Assembly (NCBI GenBank): GCA_023459875.1 | Contig: JAEWRY010000035.1 | Coordinates: forward strand, 1-64,000 | DNA length: 64,000 nt | Source of the DNA: Bacillota bacterium | GTDB taxonomy: Bacteria; Bacillota; Clostridia; Oscillospirales; Oscillospiraceae | Direction of reading: 5' to 3' | Shown here: positions 31,926 through 40,461 of the stretch, piece after piece | How the letters are laid out: every line of letters begins with the position of its first letter | Numbering within the stretch: the first letter of the stretch is position 1 | Program-made: the position numbers and the translations under genes | The notes under the pieces: model-generated | Database searches by the model: none | Seen by the model: the letters and a program-made list of their open reading frames with translations, nothing else | What the model was told of the DNA's origin: nothing

Positions 31926-33068
31926 ATGAGCGGCACGAAAATTGATTTTCTCTACCTGAGCGAGCAGGACATGATGAGGGCCGGCGTGATGGATATGAAG
32001 GGCTGCATCGAGGCAATCGAGGAAATGTTCCGGCTCATGAAGCTGGGCGACTACCGCATGGGCGGCGCCAACGGAAATTCCCACGGGGTGATGATGTCCT
32101 TTCCAGAAAAGCCCCTCTTTCCCAATATGCCCGCAGACGGACCGGACCGGCGCTTCATGGCCATGCCCGCCTACTTGGGCGGTAAGTTCGACATGGCGGG
32201 CATGAAGTGGTACGGCTCCAACGTAGCCAATAAGGAGAAGGGGCTGCCCCGCTCCATCCTGATGCTGATTTTAAGCGATAAGGACACAGGCGCCCCCCTG
32301 GCCTTCATGTCCGCGAACATCTTGAGCGCCTACCGCACCGGGGCGGTGCCCGGCGTGGGCTTTAAGTACTTTGCCCGCCAGGATGCGGAAACCGTGGGCG
32401 TCATCGGCCCCGGGGTCATGAGCAAAACCGCGTTCGACGCCGTCATGGCCGTCCGGCCCGGCATCAAAACGGTTAAAATCAAGGGCAGCAGCATGGCTTC
32501 CAAGTCCGCCGTCAGCTTCGAGCGGTTTCTTCGGGAAAAATACCCGACCATCGAGCACATCTCCATCGTCGCCACCGAGGAGGAGGCTGTGCGGGAGAGC
32601 GACATTGTGAGTATCGCCACCTCCAGCCCCACGGGCGACCCCTCCGATTATCCCTATGTGAAGGAGGAGTGGATCAAGCCCGGCGCCATGTTCAGCTGTC
32701 CGGCGGCCGCCCGGTTCGACGACGATTTCATCATTCACCGTGCCAGAAACATCACCGATAACATCATGCTCTACGAGGCGTGGTTCGAGGAGATGGGCTA
32801 TCCGGCCTACAATACCATCCCCATTCCCGGCGTGCACTGTATGGACCTCATTTCCGAGGGCGCTATGACCCGGGAGAGAATCGACGATTTGGGGGACATC
32901 CTCGTGGGAAAGCTTCCCGTGCACCGGGAGAAGGACGAGATCATCATCTATTCGGTGGGCGGAATGCCGGTGGAGGACGTGGCCTGGGGTACCGTGGTTT
33001 ACCGCAGCGCGCTGGAAAAGGGCATCGGCGTGAGGCTCAATCTGTGGGACGTACCGGCGCTGCGCTGA
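31926..33068 (+). CDS. ornithine cyclodeaminase/mu-crystallin family protein
   Basis: A 380-residue NAD-dependent dehydrogenase of the OCD family. ETVGVIGPGVMSKTAFDAV (about 156-174) is the nucleotide-binding motif, and MKWYGSNVANKEKGLPRS is the family's substrate region. Family members catalyse ornithine cyclodeamination, ketimine or imino-acid reduction, or opine/staphylopine-type reactions. AGGGAAGGA precedes ATG 31926. Position beside an amine-oxidising flavoprotein operon suggests it handles an imine or amino acid made from the same compound. The exact substrate is unknown. I recall branches of this family being labelled tyramine oxidase subunit B in databases, which I cannot check here. 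Confidence 0.78.
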   Translation: MSGTKIDFLYLSEQDMMRAGVMDMKGCIEAIEEMFRLMKLGDYRMGGANGNSHGVMMSFPEKPLFPNMPADGPDRRFMAMPAYLGGKFDMAGMKWYGSNVANKEKGLPRSILMLILSDKDTGAPLAFMSANILSAYRTGAVPGVGFKYFARQDAETVGVIGPGVMSKTAFDAVMAVRPGIKTVKIKGSSMASKSAVSFERFLREKYPTIEHISIVATEEEAVRESDIVSIATSSPTGDPSDYPYVKEEWIKPGAMFSCPAAARFDDDFIIHRARNITDNIMLYEAWFEEMGYPAYNTIPIPGVHCMDLISEGAMTRERIDDLGDILVGKLPVHREKDEIIIYSVGGMPVEDVAWGTVVYRSALEKGIGVRLNLWDVPALR

Positions 33069-33096
33069 ACAATATAATTGAAAGGGGGCGGGCAAA

Positions 33097-34752
33097 ATGA
33101 AAAAAACCTGGACACCTTACGCGGACCTGGTCATTAAAAACGCGAAAATCTACACCGTGGATCTCACGGTGGCGGACGTGCAGGCGGGGAACTTTGATTT
33201 TACCGTCTATGAGAAGGGCTTTGTGGCGGCTAAGGACGGAAAAACCATCGGTGTGGGCGAGGGAAGCGGCGTTTCCTTTACGGGGCCCGAGACCAGAGTG
33301 GTGGACGCCACGGGAAAGGTCGTCATTCCCGGTCTCATCGACAGCCACATGCACGCCATGTACAGCGGGGTTGAGATGCTGGGCGTGAGCTACGAGGGAA
33401 TTTCCACCCTCGGACAGTTTCAGGAGCGGCTCCGGCAGCGCGCCGACGCCACGCCCAAAGGCCAGTGGATCAAGGGCGCGGGCTGGAACGAGATGGTCTG
33501 GGATAAAAAGGAGATGCCCACCCGCCGGGATCTGGACGCGGTGACGGCTCACCATCCCGTTTACGCCATCCGCCTGTGCCACCACGTCTACGTGGCGAAC
33601 TCCATGGCATTGGAGCTGGCGAAGATTACCCGGGACACCCCCGACCCCGAGGGCGGCAGGATCGGGCATTTTGAGAATGGTGAGCCCAACGGGCTGCTCT
33701 TTGAAAACGCGGCCATGAACCTCATCGAAAACGCGGTTCCGCCCCTCACCGAGGAGCAGCTTATCGAGGCCATCGAGAGCATGGGTAAGGTGATGAACGG
33801 CTTCGGCCTTACCTCCTGCATCGACGCCAACATGACCCTGGAGCAGATGCGCGCCTACCTGCAGGCCAGCAAACAGGGAAGGCTCACCTACCGGGAGAAC
33901 ATGATGTTCTATCTGGAGAAGGCCTGGGGCGACATGCCCTATCAGCTGGAACGCATCAGACAGATGATCGCCGTGACCGGCTTCGGGGACGACATGGTGA
34001 AACTCAACGGCATCAAGGTGACCCTGGACGGCATCCCCGCCACCGGAACCGCCGCCATGCGGGAAAATTACGACCACATCCCCGATACCAGGGGCGACAC
34101 CCTGTATACGCCCGAACAGATGACCGAAATGGGCAGGCTCGCGGGAACATACAACTGGCAGATCGGCCTGCACTGCTGCGGCGACCGGTCGGCGGACGTG
34201 GCCATGGACACCTTCGAGGCGGCCTACGAGGCCGCCGGCAACCGCGACGCCAGACATTACATCATCCACATGGCGATCACCCAGCCCGACCAGGTGGGCA
34301 GGCTGAAGGCCCTCAACGTGCCCATCACCGTCCAGCCAACCATTAATTTACAGATGGGCGAGCAGGGACTCATCGGCGAGCGCCTCTCCTCCCGCTACAT
34401 GATGTTCAAAACCGCCTTCGACGCGGGAATCATCGTGGGCGGCAGCACCGACTGCCCGGTGGTGTCCTGCAACCCGTTTGAAGGAATGTACGGGGCCATC
34501 ACCCGGAATACCGCCTGCGGATTTGTGCACCTGCCCCAGGAGGCCCTCACCGCCCGCCAGACCCTCATCATGTGGACGAAGAACTCCGCCTATTTCTCTC
34601 ATGACGACGACAAGATGGGCTCCATCGAGGTTGGCAACCTGGCGGACTACGCCGTCATCGACACGCCCATTCTGGAGGCGTCGCCGGAGGAAATCAGGGC
34701 GACCAAGGTGTTCATGACCGTTCTGGGCGGAAAGATCGTTCACGAGGCATAG
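33097..34752 (+). CDS. amidohydrolase (YtcJ-like metal-dependent hydrolase)
   Basis: A 551-residue amidohydrolase-superfamily protein. VVIPGLIDSHMHAM carries the HxH metal motif at about residues 83-86, GLHCCGDRSAD the second His region, and GSTDCPVVSCNPFEG the terminal Asp region. It has a C-terminal composite beta domain (KMGSIEVGNLADYAVID). It would hydrolyse an amide or cyclic amide bond in an imported compound. It follows the OCD gene by 28 bases and is separated from the ABC genes by a terminator. It resembles other YtcJ-like enzymes of 530-560 residues, with no specific substrate known. Confidence 0.82.
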   Translation: MKKTWTPYADLVIKNAKIYTVDLTVADVQAGNFDFTVYEKGFVAAKDGKTIGVGEGSGVSFTGPETRVVDATGKVVIPGLIDSHMHAMYSGVEMLGVSYEGISTLGQFQERLRQRADATPKGQWIKGAGWNEMVWDKKEMPTRRDLDAVTAHHPVYAIRLCHHVYVANSMALELAKITRDTPDPEGGRIGHFENGEPNGLLFENAAMNLIENAVPPLTEEQLIEAIESMGKVMNGFGLTSCIDANMTLEQMRAYLQASKQGRLTYRENMMFYLEKAWGDMPYQLERIRQMIAVTGFGDDMVKLNGIKVTLDGIPATGTAAMRENYDHIPDTRGDTLYTPEQMTEMGRLAGTYNWQIGLHCCGDRSADVAMDTFEAAYEAAGNRDARHYIIHMAITQPDQVGRLKALNVPITVQPTINLQMGEQGLIGERLSSRYMMFKTAFDAGIIVGGSTDCPVVSCNPFEGMYGAITRNTACGFVHLPQEALTARQTLIMWTKNSAYFSHDDDKMGSIEVGNLADYAVIDTPILEASPEEIRATKVFMTVLGGKIVHEA

Positions 34753-34780
34753 CCGCCCGTAAAATACACGAACGAAATAC

Positions 34781-34820
34781 AAAGGGGTATCACATGATTC
34801 GGATTGTGATGCCCCTTTTT
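34781..34820 (+). terminator. terminator between amidohydrolase and ABC genes
   Basis: AAAGGGGTATCACA pairs with TGTGATGCCCCTTT (one mismatch), followed by T5. It ends 27 bases before the ATPase start at 34848, so the ABC genes may be expressed at a lower level. Confidence 0.85.
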
Positions 34821-34847
34821 CCATTCTTGGTTGGGGAGGCAGAAAGC

Positions 34848-35660
34848 GTGCCCAGTTTCAGTTTTCTCATGAATAAGGTAACAAAATCATACCCCGTCCG
34901 GGGCGGGAGGCTGGAGGTCCTTGGGGACATCAGCCTACATATCCGGGAGCATGAGTTCGTCTGCGTCATGGGGAGCACCGGCTGCGGAAAGTCCACGCTG
35001 ATGCGCATCATGAGCGGGGTGGAGACGTGCGGCGGGGGCGAGTTCTATTTTTATAACCGCAACGCCTCCTACGGCATACCCAAAAAGCTGCTCTCCAACA
35101 TCGGGGTTATCTTCCAGAGCGACAATCTGCTGGAATGGCGCACCGCCTTTAAAAATGTCCGCCTCCAGCAGGAAGCGCTTAAAATGAAGCTCAGCGAGGA
35201 TACCGACGAAAAGGTGATGGAAATGCTGTCCCTCGTCGGCCTGCAGGATTATAAGGACTGCTACCCCAGGGAGCTTTCCGGCGGGATGCGCCAGCGCTGC
35301 GCCATCGCCCGCGCCCTAGTGCACGATCCCCAGCTGCTCCTGCTGGACCAGCCCTTCGGCGCTCTGGACGCCATCACCAGAAAAACCCTCAATCAGGAGT
35401 TGCTGCGCATCTGGAAGGAGCGGGGGAACACCGCCGTCATGGTGACCAACAGCGTGGGCGAGGCTCTCACCCTCGCCACGCGTGTGATCGTCCTGTCTCC
35501 CCCCCCGGCGGTCATCGCTCACCAGCTCTCGATACCCCTCACCTATGAGGAGCGCACGGGAGACCTGCTCGCGAACCCGAAGTTTCAGGCCCTGAGGAGC
35601 CATCTCACAGATTTGGTGCGCAGTCAGGCGCCCGGGGAAGGGAGGAGCCGGGATGAATAA
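34848..35660 (+). CDS. ABC importer ATPase with degenerate catalytic site (SsuB/TauB-like)
   Basis: A 270-residue ATPase of the nitrate/sulfonate/taurine importer type. Walker A is GSTGCGKST and the signature LSGGMRQR is intact. Walker B reads LLLLDQPFGALD, with Gln168 where the catalytic Glu is expected, and the H-loop has Asn201 (VMVTNSVGEAL) in place of His. Both changes predict very weak hydrolysis at this site. The sister ATPase at 36433 is canonical, so the pair may work as an asymmetric heterodimer. GTG 34848 has GGGGAGG eight bases upstream; the longer frame would start within the terminator stem. It overlaps the permease by eight bases. Confidence 0.85.
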   Translation: MPSFSFLMNKVTKSYPVRGGRLEVLGDISLHIREHEFVCVMGSTGCGKSTLMRIMSGVETCGGGEFYFYNRNASYGIPKKLLSNIGVIFQSDNLLEWRTAFKNVRLQQEALKMKLSEDTDEKVMEMLSLVGLQDYKDCYPRELSGGMRQRCAIARALVHDPQLLLLDQPFGALDAITRKTLNQELLRIWKERGNTAVMVTNSVGEALTLATRVIVLSPPPAVIAHQLSIPLTYEERTGDLLANPKFQALRSHLTDLVRSQAPGEGRSRDE

Positions 35661-36411
35661 AAAAAATTCAAAGCTTCTCACCGTGGCGGCGCCCGTCGTC
35701 ACCGTCGTGCTTGTACTCATCGCGTGGGAGGTAATCACAAAGGCGGCCGGGATTCCCGAAAAGCTGCTGCCCGCCCCCAGCGATATTTTCGAGTCTCTGG
35801 TGGAGAATTTCTCCACGGTGATCCTCAAGGATCTCACCATCTCGGTTAAAAATATAGCCAAGGGCTATCTCATAGCAGTACCTCTGGGCTTTGTGATCGC
35901 GGCGGTCTGTTCCCAGTCCAGAATTATTACGAGAGCCGTGACCCCGGTGCTCATCATTTTGATGGTGACCCCCATGACTACCCTGGTGCCGGTTTTCAAG
36001 CTCTTCTGGGGGGCCAACTCCTTCCTTAAGATCGTCGTGATTGTGCTTCAGATGGCGCCGGTCATCGCGCTCAACAGCCTTACGGGGTTCGCCAATCCGC
36101 CCGGGCGCAATGTGGATGTTTTGAAGGCCATGGGCTGCGGCAGGTGGCGCATCTTCTTCAAGGTTGCGGTGCCCAACGCCATGCCCCAGGTCTTTACCGG
36201 ACTGAAGCTGGGCTGCATCCTGGGAACCATCGCCTCCATGGTGGCCGATATGTCGGTAGGGCAGGGGGGACTGGGATACCGCATCACCATCTACGCCGCC
36301 TTCGCCGCCACCGCCTCCGCCTTTGCGACCATTCTGGTTGCCTCCGTGGTGGGCGTCGCGCTCTTCCTGGCGGTGTCCAGGGTGGAGCGGCTGGTCACCA
36401 CCTGGAAATAA
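35653..36411 (+). CDS. ABC importer permease 1 (SsuC/TauC-like)
   Basis: A 252-residue membrane protein with six segments. The EAA-loop-like motif DVLKAMGCGRWRIFFKVAVPNAMPQVFTG is the ATPase contact of nitrate/sulfonate/taurine-type permeases. GGAGG precedes ATG 35653. With the second permease at 37246 it probably forms a heterodimer. The substrate may be an organic amine or sulfonate; the amidohydrolase and oxidase context favours a nitrogen compound. Confidence 0.82.
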   Translation: MNKKNSKLLTVAAPVVTVVLVLIAWEVITKAAGIPEKLLPAPSDIFESLVENFSTVILKDLTISVKNIAKGYLIAVPLGFVIAAVCSQSRIITRAVTPVLIILMVTPMTTLVPVFKLFWGANSFLKIVVIVLQMAPVIALNSLTGFANPPGRNVDVLKAMGCGRWRIFFKVAVPNAMPQVFTGLKLGCILGTIASMVADMSVGQGGLGYRITIYAAFAATASAFATILVASVVGVALFLAVSRVERLVTTWK

Positions 36412-36432
36412 CGTCCCTGAAAGGAGCATCCC

Positions 36433-37230
36433 ATGGAAACGAAAATCAGGCTGGAACATGTGAACAAGGAATTCACCGCCCGGCGGCAGAGAATCACCGC
36501 CCTTGAGGACATCAATATGGAGTTCAAAAAGGGCGAGCTTGTCTCCATCGTCGGGCCGAGCGGCTGCGGAAAGTCCACCATCATCCGCATGATCGACGAC
36601 ATCATAAAGCCCTCCTCGGGCGCCATCACGGTGGACGGCTATACCTACGACAACGCAAAGCCGGTCTCCAAGGACATGATCCGGAAGCTGGGCTTCATCT
36701 TTCAGATTCCCAACCTCTACCCCTGGCTGACGGTGCGCCAGAACGTGACGCTGCCCCTGCGGATTCTGGGGCTTGAAAGCAGCGGCTACCGGGATTATGC
36801 GGAGGAGCTTTTGGGCATGATCCGCCTTTCGGATTACGCGGACTCCTTCCCGCGGGAAATCTCCGGCGGCATGACCCAGCGGATCGGCGTCATCCGGGGA
36901 ATGGTCCACCGCCCCGAGATGCTCATGATGGACGAACCTTTCGGCGCTCTGGACGACGACACGCGCCTGCAGCTCAATCTGGAGCTTTTGAACATCTGGG
37001 AAAAAACCGGTATGACCATACTCTTCATCACCCACAATGTGGAGGAGGCCGTGCTGCTCAGCCAGCGGATTTACGTTATGTCGTCCAATCCCGGCCGCGT
37101 GACGGCCGACGTTACAATTTCCTTTGATCAGCCGAGGACGGCGGAGCTGGTGAAGAGGCCCGAATTTTCCGCTTATTGCAGCAAAATTGAAAACCTCATC
37201 GGCAAAATCGAGCTGGACCAGATCGTTTAG
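36433..37230 (+). CDS. ABC importer ATPase, canonical (SsuB/TauB-like)
   Basis: A 265-residue ATPase. Walker A GPSGCGKST, signature ISGGMTQR, Walker B LLMMDEPFGALDDD and H-loop FITHNVEEA are all in place. The signature has Thr where the partner has Arg. It is the catalytic partner of the degenerate ATPase at 34848. It lies between the two permease genes, with 15-21 base gaps. A C-terminal tail of about 45 residues follows the nucleotide-binding domain. Confidence 0.85.
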   Translation: METKIRLEHVNKEFTARRQRITALEDINMEFKKGELVSIVGPSGCGKSTIIRMIDDIIKPSSGAITVDGYTYDNAKPVSKDMIRKLGFIFQIPNLYPWLTVRQNVTLPLRILGLESSGYRDYAEELLGMIRLSDYADSFPREISGGMTQRIGVIRGMVHRPEMLMMDEPFGALDDDTRLQLNLELLNIWEKTGMTILFITHNVEEAVLLSQRIYVMSSNPGRVTADVTISFDQPRTAELVKRPEFSAYCSKIENLIGKIELDQIV

Positions 37231-37245
37231 AAGGAGGCTTGAAAC

Positions 37246-38028
37246 ATGAACGGACAAACGGACCGTCCGATACGGATTTCCGCGGTAAACACCCTGAGCC
37301 TGGTTTTGCCGGCGGTGATTTTCATCGCGGGACTGCTCGCGTACTGGCAAATAAACTGCGTCGTGAAAGACATCCCCATCTGGATGCTGGCGAAGCCCTC
37401 GGACATTTTCGCGGCTCTCCTGAGCGGCTTTTCCGAGACGCTGCCCTACCTGCTCAGTACATACAGTAATATTATCGTAGGCTTTATACTCTCTGTTGTG
37501 ATCGGGTTAGCCCTTGCCGTACTGCTCACCAATTTTGGCCTGTTGGCCGCGGCGGTCACGCCCATCATGGTGGTTTTGTGCTGCGTGCCCATGGTGACCC
37601 TGGTGCCGCTGCTTCTGGTTCTGCTGGGTACCGGGGGCCTGCCCAAAATCGTTACCATCGTCGTGCAGTGCTTTGCCCTCGTCAATATGAATGCCTGCGT
37701 GGGTTTCGCAAATGTGGACCCCACCCGGCTGGAACTTATGCGCTCCCTCAAGGCCAACCGCTACCAGCTCTTCCGCTACTGCATGCTGCGCGACGCTATG
37801 CCTCATATCTTCACCGGCGTGAAGCTCGCGAGCGTACTGGCCATGATTTCGGGTGTTTCCGCCGAGATGAGCGGAGGCGCTGGGGGCCTGGGCAACCGCA
37901 TCAGCTACCTGGTGAGCTATTCGAAGACCCCCGAGGCGTTTAGCTGCATCCTCTATGTGGCGGCGCTGGGCCTCATGATGTACTTCGTCATTTCCCTCTT
38001 GGAAAAGAAGCTCACCAAGGGTATGTAA
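37246..38028 (+). CDS. ABC importer permease 2 (SsuC/TauC-like)
   Basis: A 260-residue permease with six membrane segments and the EAA-type loop ELMRSLKANRYQLFRYCMLRDAMPHIF. It resembles permease 1 in layout but is clearly divergent. AAGGAGG precedes ATG 37246. Its likely partners are permease 1, the two ATPases and the binding protein at 38109. Confidence 0.82.
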   Translation: MNGQTDRPIRISAVNTLSLVLPAVIFIAGLLAYWQINCVVKDIPIWMLAKPSDIFAALLSGFSETLPYLLSTYSNIIVGFILSVVIGLALAVLLTNFGLLAAAVTPIMVVLCCVPMVTLVPLLLVLLGTGGLPKIVTIVVQCFALVNMNACVGFANVDPTRLELMRSLKANRYQLFRYCMLRDAMPHIFTGVKLASVLAMISGVSAEMSGGAGGLGNRISYLVSYSKTPEAFSCILYVAALGLMMYFVISLLEKKLTKGM

Positions 38029-38108
38029 CCGTTGATACCGGAGCGCAAGGGTGCGTCCGCATCAAATAGACGTAAGTTTACCGACAAGCATTAGAAGGAG
38101 GAGACAAT

Positions 38109-39239
38109 ATGAAAAAGATGAAAAGATTTATGTGCATGCTCCTTGCGGCCTGCCTCATGACGGGGCTGCTCGCCGGCTGCACGGGCAGCGCCGGCGGTTC
38201 CGCCAGCTCCGCCAGCCCCAGCGCCTCCGGCGCCGCCCTAACCGAGGTGAAGTGGGTGTCCCCCGCGGCGCTGGCCTCCCTGGACTTCTGCTGGCTCTAC
38301 GTGGCCGACGCCATGGGTTATTTGGCCGACGAGGGCATCAAGCTCGACGTTGTCGAGTGCACCGACGGCAGCGACGCGAAATACCTAGCCTCTGGCAGCG
38401 CCGACTTCGGGGGCTTCTCTCCCGCCGTGGGCCTCTCGTCGGCGGATGCGGGCGCGGGCAACTACACCGCCGTGTGCAACATTGTCGTGAACAACATTTT
38501 CGGCTTGGCCTATAAAAAAGGCGGCAGCGTAAGCGACTGGTCCGATCTTTCGGGCAAAAACATCGCCGCCCTGGCGGAATCCTGGCCCTCCCTCTTTAAC
38601 CCCATTCTGGAGGCCGCGAAGGTAGACCCCAAGAGCGTCAATTACGTGGTCTACGGCCCCGCTGAGTATGAAGCGCTCAACAGCGGCAATGCAGACGCCA
38701 TGGGTACCTGGATTTCGGAATACTATATGTGCGTCGGCATGGGCTACGACGACTGGGGCTACCTCAACGGCAACGACGTGCTGCCGCAGATCGCGAACTC
38801 CCTCTGGGTGAATAACGACTTTGCCAAGGCGCATCCCGAGTTGGTGAAGGGCTTCGTGAGGGCGCTCACAAAGGCCTCCTACTTCTGCTACCTCAATCCT
38901 GAGGCTGCTGCCGACATCACCCTGAATAAATTCCCCGAGATCGAAATCACCTGGGAAGGCGCGGTGGGCGCGGTGAAGGGCAACGTCTGCGGCATGATCG
39001 GCGCCACCACGGCGGATCAGGAAGCCAGAGTCAGCGCCCACAAGATAGGCGTTTTCGACATGGATACCGTGAAGCAGACCATCACGAACCTCTATAACGG
39101 CGGCAGCATTTCCAAGATGCTGGACGCGGCCACCTACTACACCAACGACTTCGTGGACACTTCCTGGGACTATGCCGCCGTCAAGGCGGACTCCGACGGC
39201 TACCAGTTCGGCTCCAAGCTCTATACGAAAACCCACTAA
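38109..39239 (+). CDS. ABC transporter substrate-binding lipoprotein (SsuA/TauA-like)
   Basis: A 376-residue lipoprotein; the lipobox LLAGC (about residues 20-24) lies after a basic, hydrophobic leader, followed by a Gly/Ser/Ala-rich linker. The body is an NMT1/SsuA-type periplasmic-binding-protein fold (DFCWLYVADAMGYLADEGI, SGSADFGGFSPAV). It captures the importer substrate at the cell surface. It is the last gene of the importer operon; a GC-rich hairpin and a copy of the repeat element follow. Confidence 0.85.
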   Translation: MKKMKRFMCMLLAACLMTGLLAGCTGSAGGSASSASPSASGAALTEVKWVSPAALASLDFCWLYVADAMGYLADEGIKLDVVECTDGSDAKYLASGSADFGGFSPAVGLSSADAGAGNYTAVCNIVVNNIFGLAYKKGGSVSDWSDLSGKNIAALAESWPSLFNPILEAAKVDPKSVNYVVYGPAEYEALNSGNADAMGTWISEYYMCVGMGYDDWGYLNGNDVLPQIANSLWVNNDFAKAHPELVKGFVRALTKASYFCYLNPEAAADITLNKFPEIEITWEGAVGAVKGNVCGMIGATTADQEARVSAHKIGVFDMDTVKQTITNLYNGGSISKMLDAATYYTNDFVDTSWDYAAVKADSDGYQFGSKLYTKTH

Positions 39240-39245
39240 AATAGC

Positions 39246-39278
39246 TGAGCCCCGCGGTCCTTTGGACCGCGGGGCTCA
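39246..39278 (+). terminator. hairpin after the importer operon
   Basis: TGAGCCCCGCGGTCC and GGACCGCGGGGCTCA form a perfect 15-bp stem with loop TTT. No T-run follows. It abuts copy 2 of the repeat element. Confidence 0.6.
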
Positions 39279-39284
39279 GACAGC

Positions 39285-39484
39285 CTGTCAAAAGAGTCCT
39301 TCGTCCTTTTCCCCATCGGCGAAAAGCTTTTGCGGATTTTGCGCCCGGCTTACGTGACCGAAATCCGCAAAAGGTCAAATACCAGTGCCTAGCGGGAATT
39401 CACTTCCCGCTAGGCACTCTTTGTGCGGCGCCAGAGAGCCGCTTCCATCTTATCGTTTTGTCGAAAAACATAGTTTTTCGACAG
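39285..39484 (-). repeat. ~200-bp multi-hairpin repeat element, copy 2
   Basis: Inverted copy of 18345-18543 (about 90% identity by eye, 200 against 199 bases). The ends read CTGTCAAAAGAG and TTTTTCGACAG. The hairpins at GTGCCTAGCGGGAA/TTCCCGCTAGGCAC and GTCGAAAAAC/TTTTTCGAC are kept, with changes that tend to preserve pairing. It ends two bases before the stop codon of the ROK kinase on the minus strand and begins six bases after the hairpin of the ABC operon. Confidence 0.8.
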
Positions 39485-39486
39485 CG

Positions 39487-40437
39487 TTACATCGTATCCA
39501 GATACGCAGCGCCGATAATTCCGGCGTCGTTTCCTAGCTTGGCCCCAAGAATGGGGGGAATGGGGACCACATCCGAGCCGAAGGAGTAACGCGCCGCCCG
39601 GCGGCTGAGCCGGTCCAGCAAGTATTCCTTCTCGTTGGAAAGCCCCCCGCCGATGAGCACCGCCTCTGGCCGGAACACGGTGATGAGGCTGCCGATGGCC
39701 GCCGAGAGATACTCCGCGTACCGGTCCACCACCTCAAGAGCCGCGGCGTCCCCCCGCCTGGCGCAGTCGAAGGCGGTGCGCGCAGAGACCTTGCCCGCCC
39801 GGAGTGCTTCGAGATTCATGGCGGAGTCCGGATGCTTCTTCATGGCCGCCTTAGTCTGCCGGATGAGCGCCGGCGCGGACGCATAAGCCTCCACGCAGCC
39901 GCGGGAGCCGCAGGTGCACGGCTCGCCGCCCAGAACCAGAAGCATGTGCCCCAGCTCGGCGCCTATGCCGTCCGAGCCACGCAGCAGCCTGCCGCCGATG
40001 AGCACCCCGCCGCCCACTCCGGTCCCCAGGGTGAGCATGACCACATCCCGCATGGTCCGGGCCGCGCCCGCGACGGCTTCCCCGATCACGGCGCAGTTGG
40101 CGTCGTTGCCGATCTGAACGGGGACGGGGAGGTGTTTCTCCAGTTCATCCATGATGGGAACATCCCGCCAGCCCAGATTGCCGGAGAAGGCCAGCCTACC
40201 CGTTTTGGGGTTGAGGCTGCCGGGCATGCCGAAACCCACACAGGGAAAGGAGGCCAGAGGAAGTCCTGCTTTTTCTGCCGCCTGCTCCGCCGCGCGGGCC
40301 ATGTCTTTTGCCACCTCCTGATAGGAGCGGGAAGCGCCCGTTGGGACGCTGATTTTAGCGATGATATGGTTGCTCTCGTCCAGAACGCCGGCCTTGATGC
40401 CGGTGCCTCCCACGTCCACTCCCATGCGACAGCTCAT
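39487..40437 (-). CDS. ROK-family sugar kinase (glucokinase-like)
   Basis: A 316-residue ROK protein. DVGGTGIKAGV is the ATP-binding motif, and CTCGSRGCVEAY supplies the zinc-binding cysteines typical of ROK glucokinases. LGTGVGGGVLIGG is the second phosphate-binding loop. It would phosphorylate glucose or another hexose in the cytoplasm. No helix-turn-helix is present, so it is a kinase rather than an Xyl-type repressor. GAGGG precedes ATG 40437. Confidence 0.88.
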   Translation of the reverse strand: MSCRMGVDVGGTGIKAGVLDESNHIIAKISVPTGASRSYQEVAKDMARAAEQAAEKAGLPLASFPCVGFGMPGSLNPKTGRLAFSGNLGWRDVPIMDELEKHLPVPVQIGNDANCAVIGEAVAGAARTMRDVVMLTLGTGVGGGVLIGGRLLRGSDGIGAELGHMLLVLGGEPCTCGSRGCVEAYASAPALIRQTKAAMKKHPDSAMNLEALRAGKVSARTAFDCARRGDAAALEVVDRYAEYLSAAIGSLITVFRPEAVLIGGGLSNEKEYLLDRLSRRAARYSFGSDVVPIPPILGAKLGNDAGIIGAAYLDTM

Positions 40438-40461
40438 AAAGCCCTCGTTTCTGCACTTTCG

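Noticed and set aside
33037..34269. Long minus-strand frame opposite the amidohydrolase
   Set aside because: It mirrors a clear amidohydrolase gene and shows no recognisable motif.
34794..34847. Upstream extension of the first ABC ATPase
   Set aside because: The extended start falls inside the terminator stem, while GTG 34848 has a well-spaced GGGGAGG.
35668..37350. Long open frame on the minus strand opposite the ABC permease and ATPase genes
   Set aside because: It is rich in His, Gly and Asp, has no family likeness, and lies opposite conserved ABC genes with Shine-Dalgarno sites. It is a shadow of GC-rich coding sequence.
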